DNA from: Amphirosellinia nigrospora
Taxonomy: Eukaryota; Ascomycota; Sordariomycetes; Xylariales; Xylariaceae
Direction: 5' to 3'
DNA: 64,000 nt
NCBI GenBank assembly: GCA_004123355.1
Contig: SCHM01000001.1
Location: 6,006,001-6,070,000, forward strand
A model generated the notes under the pieces. The model was not told where the DNA came from. It was given only the letters and a program-made list of their open reading frames with translations, and searched no databases. The position numbers were made by a program, and so were the translations under genes. Shown one piece after another: positions 57,973 to 64,000 of the stretch (positions are counted from its first letter, which is position 1; every line of letters begins with the position of its first letter).

Positions 57973-59565
57973 TCAGTTGTACGTCCGTGACAAGTTGCGC
58001 AGATACCAATCGACCAATTTACGTCCCACCTTAGCTTCTGATATATGAATCAAATCCTGCCGATCCTCAGTTAGCACGGTACCACTTTAAAAAGCTTGTC
58101 GCTAACACAGAAAAGCTTGTCGAACTTGGCCAAGCTGGCGGTGGGATGGGTTACACTTACTCCTTGCAAGGCGTAGTCCAAATCACTAACGTTTACCCAC
58201 TCGCCATCCAGCAGCCCTTGGTCGGCCCACCGAAGTTGCTTGGTCCTTTGCTTGTTGACTAAAAGCAAGGATCGTAGCTCCTCCGGCTGCACCTCTAAGA
58301 AACCAGCGAGCTTCTTAAGATCCATGGTTGTGTAGAGACGCAGGTACGACTTGACGGTAGGGCTCCACATATTAGTCTTGACCTCGTCCATGAAGATGGA
58401 GAGGTGGTGGTCGATCGGATCGATGTTAGCCTCGGGGTTTTCGAAATCTGGGGGAACCGGCGAGATAAACTTGGGGCAGGCTGCCCTGAACAGTTCCTCA
58501 AAGATGGGGAGAGATTCGGGACCACCACGCTGCAACTTGAGGAGCTGGTCGCCGTACTTCTCTCTAAGAGCAGTGTGGATGGTGTCATCCAACCGGGTGG
58601 GATGGAACGCACACATATAGCAATGAGGGCATACATTTGATCATTCTTCTTGGTGATCGAATCATATTGCGCGTTCTTCTGGAAATTTTTAGTCCGCGAC
58701 ACGTAGACAAGAATGTGGCTGAACATGCGGATGGCATCGGCGTATCGGTGCATCATCATGTAGGAAAAGCCCACGTAGTAATACGTAGTAAAGTGGGCGG
58801 CCATGACGCGGGCGAACATGGCCTTCTTGTTAAGCTCGATATCATCGAGCGTCTTGAGTGCAAGGCTAAAGTCGCCCAGCAAGCAATGGACCCGTAGGAG
58901 GCCAATAATGGAGAAATATCCGAGCATTCGATAGAGTGTCTTGGATCCGTACTCGCCGGCAACAGCGGCGGGTCCTCGTTTCGCTTCATGGCGCCCAGCT
59001 GCTCGGATATCTGTGACCTCTGGATCAGGGAGTACAGGACATTAAGCACACTGTAGCCCCATGTGTTTGGGTTGTCGCGCAATATCTGCCTCTCCTCCTC
59101 GTTGTCTCGTGCCTGGCGCGCGATCCGAAGTCGGTACGAAGAGAACGAGTTGAATTGGTAGATGAACTCATCGATCACATCCCAAGCCCAATAGTGCTAT
59201 GGAGGATATATGTTAGTATAAGGCCTAGATGGGTCGCGAAGATGAGAGATAGCAGACTAACCGGGAGGTTCTAAATCGACGGGGCCTTCCGAGTTGAGGA
59301 TGAAATGGAAGAGGTTGCAGTAGGAATCGTAACTCTGGAACTTGACCTCCAGAGGAGCAGAGAAATCGGGGTTGAGCGGCAGCGGCCAGCCTCGACTGGA
59401 TATCGTCGGCTGGGCCATGGTCAGGGAGCTGACGCGCTCGAGGTCCTCCATGCCGTCTTCATACTGGACCTGCTCCTTGTAGTCGGCGACAAGGGCTTCC
59501 TCCTCGACATCGCTATCGTCTTCCATGGTGCGCACGGGTGCCGCACCGTTTCGGAGGCCGCTCAT
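57973..59565 (-). CDS. eIF3l: Eukaryotic translation initiation factor 3 subunit L
   Basis: PCI-domain subunit of eIF3, present in filamentous fungi but absent from budding yeast. ATG at 59565 (MSGLRNGAAPVRTMEDDSDV). Exon 1 gives KFQSYDSYCNLFHFILNSEG. After an intron (about 59198-59263), WAWDVIDEFIYQFNSFSSYR is the family signature. Then come VLNVLYSLIQRSQISEQL, LGYFSIIGLLRVHCLLGDFS, MAAHFTTYYYVGFSYMMMHR, KSYLRLYTTMDLKKLAGFLE and WVNVSDLDYALQ. A last intron leads to LIHISEAKVGRKLVDWYLRN and the TGA at 57973. One-base losses lie near 58972 (EDP-AAVAGEYG) and 58610 (ICVAFHPTRL). Divergent from EFL1. Confidence 0.95.
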
Positions 59566-60313
59566 TGTGAAGGGGTGGTTTGAGGTAGAGCTGGTCACGG
59601 TACGGTGGTGGTGGAGGAGAGGGGCGTTGGTTCGGAACCTCTCAAGGCGCTTCGCTTTCACTCTCGCTCAATCGCACTCGGCGGGGCGGGGCACGTTGAT
59701 ATTTTTTCGATGGTTGGATAGGAAAAGAGACACGGATCAAACAGCCGGGGTTTTAGCGAATTGTTAGGGTTGAGTTGAGGTACTTGGGTACCTGCATTGC
59801 CCCTCGACTGCTGACTGGCCGTTGTCCGACCAAGCTTAAGTTGCAGGCTTATCGCCCTATCGGCGTCCTTATCGATTATCACGGTAGGCGGGGTGGCGGG
59901 TAAACGGTTTCTTATCAAAACTTAGATGCCTCCCCGCCAATTACTTTCCAGAAATAGTAGCAGTATTACGTCTTCTCAAATAAAGCCATTAAAGACCATC
60001 ATAAAAGCAAAAACTGCGGCTTAAGTGAACTAAATTGCTCTCATTATCGATTCCAGCCACCATCGTGTATATCCTAGCCATATTTCCAGTTTATGAGTGG
60101 CAAGATCCGTGTTTGGTAGAGGAGCGCGATATACGTCTGAGCCACTGTGAATCATCCAGCATCACGTATTAGTCACCCGGCGGCCAGGAATATACATCCA
60201 CTCATACCACCTCATACAAGCGGCCTCTGGGCCATTAATAGCTACGTGTGTGCACGATTTCGTGAGACCCATACTCATACCGACCAAAACACCAAATCTA
60301 TAGAACCGACAAG
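59566..60313. promoter_or_regulatory. Divergent promoter region between eIF3l and EFL1
   Basis: 748 bp between two start codons on opposite strands. Both genes serve translation and ribosome maturation, so a shared control region is plausible. I see no specific motif that I would name. Confidence 0.45.
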
Positions 60314-63300
60314 ATGCCTGTGGTCACGCCAGAGAAGTTGGCCAGTCTGCAACAACATGCAGACGATGTACGCAATGTAGGTATATCGATCCTCTCTGAT
60401 TTCAACGCAATCCAAGAAGCTTACATAGCGCAAGATTTGCATCTTAGCCCACGTTGATCATGGCAAGACCTCGCTCACAGATGCATTGCTTGCCACAAAT
60501 GGCATCATTTCACCCAAACTCGCCGGAAAGATCCGGTATCTTGATTCGAGGCCATGAGCAAATCAGGGGCATCACTATGGAGTCGTCCGCCATCTCTTTA
60601 TTTTCTCTATGCTTCGGAGAACTGCACCTGACGCCACACCAGTGCCCAAGGAGTATCTTATAAACCTCATTGACTCCCCTGGTCATATCGATTTCAGCAG
60701 CGAGGTTTCGACTGCTTCACGGTTATGCGATGGCGCAGTCGTCCTAGTTGACGTGGTTGAAGGCGTCTGTAGCCAGACAGTGACTGTGCTCCGACAAACA
60801 TGGGTCGAAAAATTGAAGCCCCTACTAGTTTTTAACAAAATCGACCGTCTTGTGACCGAGCTAAAAATGACGCCCGGTGAGGCTTATATTCATCTGAGCA
60901 AGCTTCTAGAGCAGGTCAATGCCGTGTTAGGAAGTTTCTTCCAGGGCGAGCGGATGGAAGAGGACTTGAATTGGAGGGAACGCATGGACGAACGAGTGGC
61001 CGCGGCGGCAGCGAAGGAATCGAAACTTGGCGATGCCGAAAGCGAGGCCGGCGAGTTACAATTCGAAGAGCGGGATGACGAAGAACTATATTTTGCCCCA
61101 GAAAAGAACAATGTCATATTTAGCAGCGCCGTCGATGGCTGGGCATTTACTGTCCGGCAATTTGCAAGTCTATACGAAAAGAAGCTTGGGATAAAACGTA
61201 ATATTATGGAGAAAGTCTTATGGGGTGATTTTATCTTGATCCTAAGACTAAGAAGGTCCTTGGGCGGAAACATTTGAAAGGTCGGAACCTAAAGCCTATG
61301 TTCGTGCAGCTTGTGCTTGAGCAAGTATGGGCCGTTTATAATGCGACAATGGGTGGTGACAATGGAAAGGGGTATGTCATATCTCTATATGAAATTTCTT
61401 GAAGCACATCTTACTGACCTGCATGTTCTAGCGACCCGTCGTGCTCGAGAAGATTACCAAGTCCCTAAATATCACAGTATCGCCTCACATTGCTCGAGCC
61501 CGAGATCCCGACTATTAATGACAACTGTCTTTTCATCTTGGCTACCCTCTCCACTGCACTACTTGTTTCGGTTATCGAATCGTTACCATCTCCTAAAGCA
61601 GCACAGGCGGAGCGTTTACCAGACTTGTTAGAAGACTCTCCAGGCTCAAGTCATATCGACCCTCTTGTCAAAGAAGCCATCGTCAATTTCAAATCTTCCA
61701 AATCTGATCCCGTAGTTGCATATGTTAGCAAGATGGTCTCAATTCCCGAGAGCGAACTACCTGAGAACAAAAGGCGACCTGGCCAACTTACTGCCGACGA
61801 GGCTAGGGAACTCGCAAGGAGAAAGCGAGCAGAATTTGCACGAGCACAGCAAGCGGAGTCAGGCGGGATGAACGATGTGGTACTGCACTTGAAGAAATAT
61901 CGTTGGATGATTTTGTCCGACCTGTAGAAGAAAAACAGGTCGAGGTTGAACACCTGATAGGATTCGCAAGAATCTACTCAGGTACACTCTCAGTTGGGGA
62001 CACACTTACGTCCTGGCGCCGAAGTTCTCGCCTGCCGACCCTCATGCGGCGCCAGAGCCTCAAAAAGTGACAGTGACATCCCTCTATATGTTCATGGACG
62101 GAACTTGGAGTCTCTAACCTCGGTGCCTGCGGGCGTTGTGTTTGGCATCGGTGGCCTTGAGGGACATATACTAAAATCAGGTACGTTATGTAGCCAGCTA
62201 GAGGATCCGTAAATCTAGCTGGGGTACACACGTTGGGCAAGCCGATTGTTCGCGTTGCCCTCGAACCTGTGAATCCCGCAGATTTGGATAAGATGATCGA
62301 GGGCTTGAAGCTTCTCGTGCAGAGCGACCCATGTGCAGAGTACGAGCAATTTCAAAGCGGCGAGCACGTCCTATTAACAGCCGGTGAGCTGCATCTTGAG
62401 CGATGCTTGACAGATCTGAAAGAACGATTTGCGAGGTGCGATATCCAAGCAGGCGCACCGATTGTGCCATACCGAGAAACTATAGTACGAGCAGAAGAGA
62501 TGCGTCCCCCAGCCAATAAAGACTTGGGAAAGGGGCCGTTATTGGCGTCACAACCTCGAAGCAAGTAAACATCACATTGCGGGTTAGGCCTCTACCTCAA
62601 AATGTTACCGAGTTCCTTTTGAAGAATGCGGCGTCGATAAAGCGTGTCTATTCCGAGCAACATAGTATAGAGGAAGATGAAACCAGCAAGGAAGAATTCC
62701 AAGATCAACATACTGTCGAGATTGACGAGAGCGTCGTTGGGAGTAAAGCTTTGTCTATTGAGGAACTAAAGGGGCAGCTCAAAGAGGTACTAGAAAGCGG
62801 CAAAGGTCGCGAAGCATGGAAAGACATCATCGACAATATCGTCGCGTTCGGACCTCAACGCACTGGCCCGAATCTCCTCATCGATGCCACGAAAGACGGA
62901 CTGTTCCCCAAGGCCTTCTCCGGAGACAAGATCGAGGGTGATGCGCCACAGGCCGACGAGGCTCTCCAGGCAGCACATTTATGTGACAAGATCACATATG
63001 CATTTCAACTCGCTACTAACCAGGGCCATTGTGCAATGAACCTGTGCAGGGAGTTGGTATCATTATCGAAGATCTTGCAATCACGGCCACAGAAGAAGAC
63101 ACCTCGGCTCGTGATCGACTGGGCAGACTGACTGGAGAGGTTATCAAAACAGTGCAGCAGTCAATTAGACAGGCTTTTTGGATTGGTCTCCACGGCTCAT
63201 GCTCGCCATGTACTCTTGCGAGATCCAAGCCAGCAGTATGTAGCTCCACTTTCTCTCTCTTCATTGACCAAACCTCAAAGTACGTCCGCAAACTAATCAA

Positions 63301-63696
63301 ACGCCTCCGAACAGCCGAAGTCCTAGGCCGCGTCTACGACGTTTTAACCCGTCGCCGAGGGCGTGTATTATCCGAGCAGATGAAGGAAGGCACGCCCTTC
63401 TTCACGATCCAGTCCCTACTGCCCGTCGCCGAGTCCTTCGGTTTCTCAGACGATATGCGGAAGCGGACTTCCGGCGCCGCGCAACCCCAGCTTATTTCGC
63501 CGGCTTTGAGGTACTAGACGAAGATCCGTTCTGGGTGCCCTTCACCGAAGATGATCTCGAGGACCTAGGAGAGCTAGCGGACAAGGAGAACGTGGCCAAG
63601 CGATACATGGATGGCGTGCGTCGCAAGAAGGGTCTACTCGTAGAGGGACGGCAACAGCGTGTGGCCGCCGAGAAACAGAAGACATTGAAGAGGTAA
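60314..63696 (+). CDS. EFL1: Ribosome-assembly GTPase, elongation factor-like 1 (EFL1/Ria1)
   Basis: EF-2-like GTPase that, with Sdo1/SBDS, ejects the anti-association factor eIF6/Tif6 from late cytoplasmic 60S particles. ATG at 60314 ([20 protein letters not shown]), then an intron. Exon 2: [20 protein letters not shown] (P-loop), [34 protein letters not shown] (G3) and [15 protein letters not shown] (G4). The family-specific acidic/Ala insert ([18 protein letters not shown]) follows. Later: [40 protein letters not shown]-like sequence, [16 protein letters not shown] and [20 protein letters not shown] last intron (about 63236-63317) leads to [20 protein letters not shown]. Ends [11 protein letters not shown] at the TAA at 63694. 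Many one-base frame breaks (near 60551, 60600, 61230, 61370, 61560, 61900, 62540, 63030, 63180, 63505) in a protein that is otherwise complete. Confidence 0.95.
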
Positions 63697-64000
63697 TGGG
63701 TGTAAGGCGTCTAAGTCCGAATTTTGGGCATACCATGATGGGTGAAAAGGGACAATCTCGCAGGCAAATCTCAAGCTTAGAGAAAGATAGAGCTAGAAGT
63801 AATCACGCGGATTACAGCAGGCAGAATAGAACTAATGGCCCGGGAAGCGAACCATATTATCTAGACATACGACGAGACATTTAATACCAAACCGGATCAG
63901 AAGTCGGCTATACGTAGATTGTAAGTTATGAGATGTGAGTGGTGCGGCCAATCGCTGGTATTTGGTAACCGAGTATCCCCTACACCTCCGCCTCTTATCT
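63697..64000. other. 3' flank of EFL1
   Basis: No gene seen in the last 300 bp. A 62-codon frame at 63696-63884 has no domain. Confidence 0.6.

Noticed and set aside
3033-63696. Calling the frame-broken genes pseudogenes
   Set aside because: The breaks hit essential single-copy genes (uL1, eIF3l, EFL1), are almost all one-base losses in short runs, and leave protein conservation and splice sites intact. Sequence error explains this better.
1-64000. CRISPR arrays, insertion sequences, rRNA genes
   Set aside because: No regularly spaced direct repeats, transposase-like proteins or rRNA segments found; the DNA is eukaryotic.

Overview
The window is nuclear DNA from a filamentous ascomycete (Pezizomycotina). 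Sordariomycetes is likely, but nothing seen fixes the genus. Genes are spaced by 0.5-5 kb and carry short introns of about 48-215 nt with GT...AG ends. The families are typically fungal: two Zn2Cys6 regulators, a C2H2 regulator, a fungal rhodopsin-domain membrane protein, a pisatin-demethylase-like P450, a DUF7918 protein and thymine-7-hydroxylase. There are no bacterial operons, CRISPR arrays or convincing tRNA/rRNA genes.

Layout. 0-6.9 kb: the N-terminal half of a P450 running off the left edge, an AT-rich block, a vacuolar PQ-loop transporter and an NADH pyrophosphatase. 8.3-12.3 kb: ribosomal protein uL1 (RPL10a) and, divergent from it, a rhodopsin-like membrane protein. 13.8-20.6 kb: a C2H2 factor and a Zn2Cys6 factor, both on the minus strand. 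20.6-25.1 kb is gene-empty. 25-30.4 kb: a conserved unknown protein and a second Zn2Cys6 factor with its zinc cluster in mid-protein. 31.3-37.4 kb: an F-box/WD40 adaptor and an unknown protein. 39-47.7 kb is the densest part: DUF7918, PHS1 dehydratase, an alpha/beta hydrolase, and a divergent pair, thymine-7-hydroxylase and iso-orotate decarboxylase. 49-53 kb: small unknown genes and a universal stress protein. 53.2-58 kb is gene-empty. 58-63.7 kb: eIF3l and the ribosome-assembly GTPase EFL1, divergent from one another.

Biology. The best functional unit is the 44.7-47.7 kb pair. The oxygenase takes thymine stepwise to 5-carboxyuracil (iso-orotate) and the decarboxylase finishes to uracil. The two genes share a 673-bp promoter with five HGATAR motifs, which suggests co-expression under nitrogen (GATA-factor) control. 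eIF3l and EFL1 likewise share one 748-bp intergenic promoter.

Caution. Almost every conserved gene is interrupted by single-base deletions, mostly in short homopolymers. These include RPL10a, eIF3l and EFL1, which a cell is not expected to lose. I read this as an uncorrected indel-prone assembly, not as mass pseudogenization. Genes are therefore annotated as CDS spans across frame breaks and introns.
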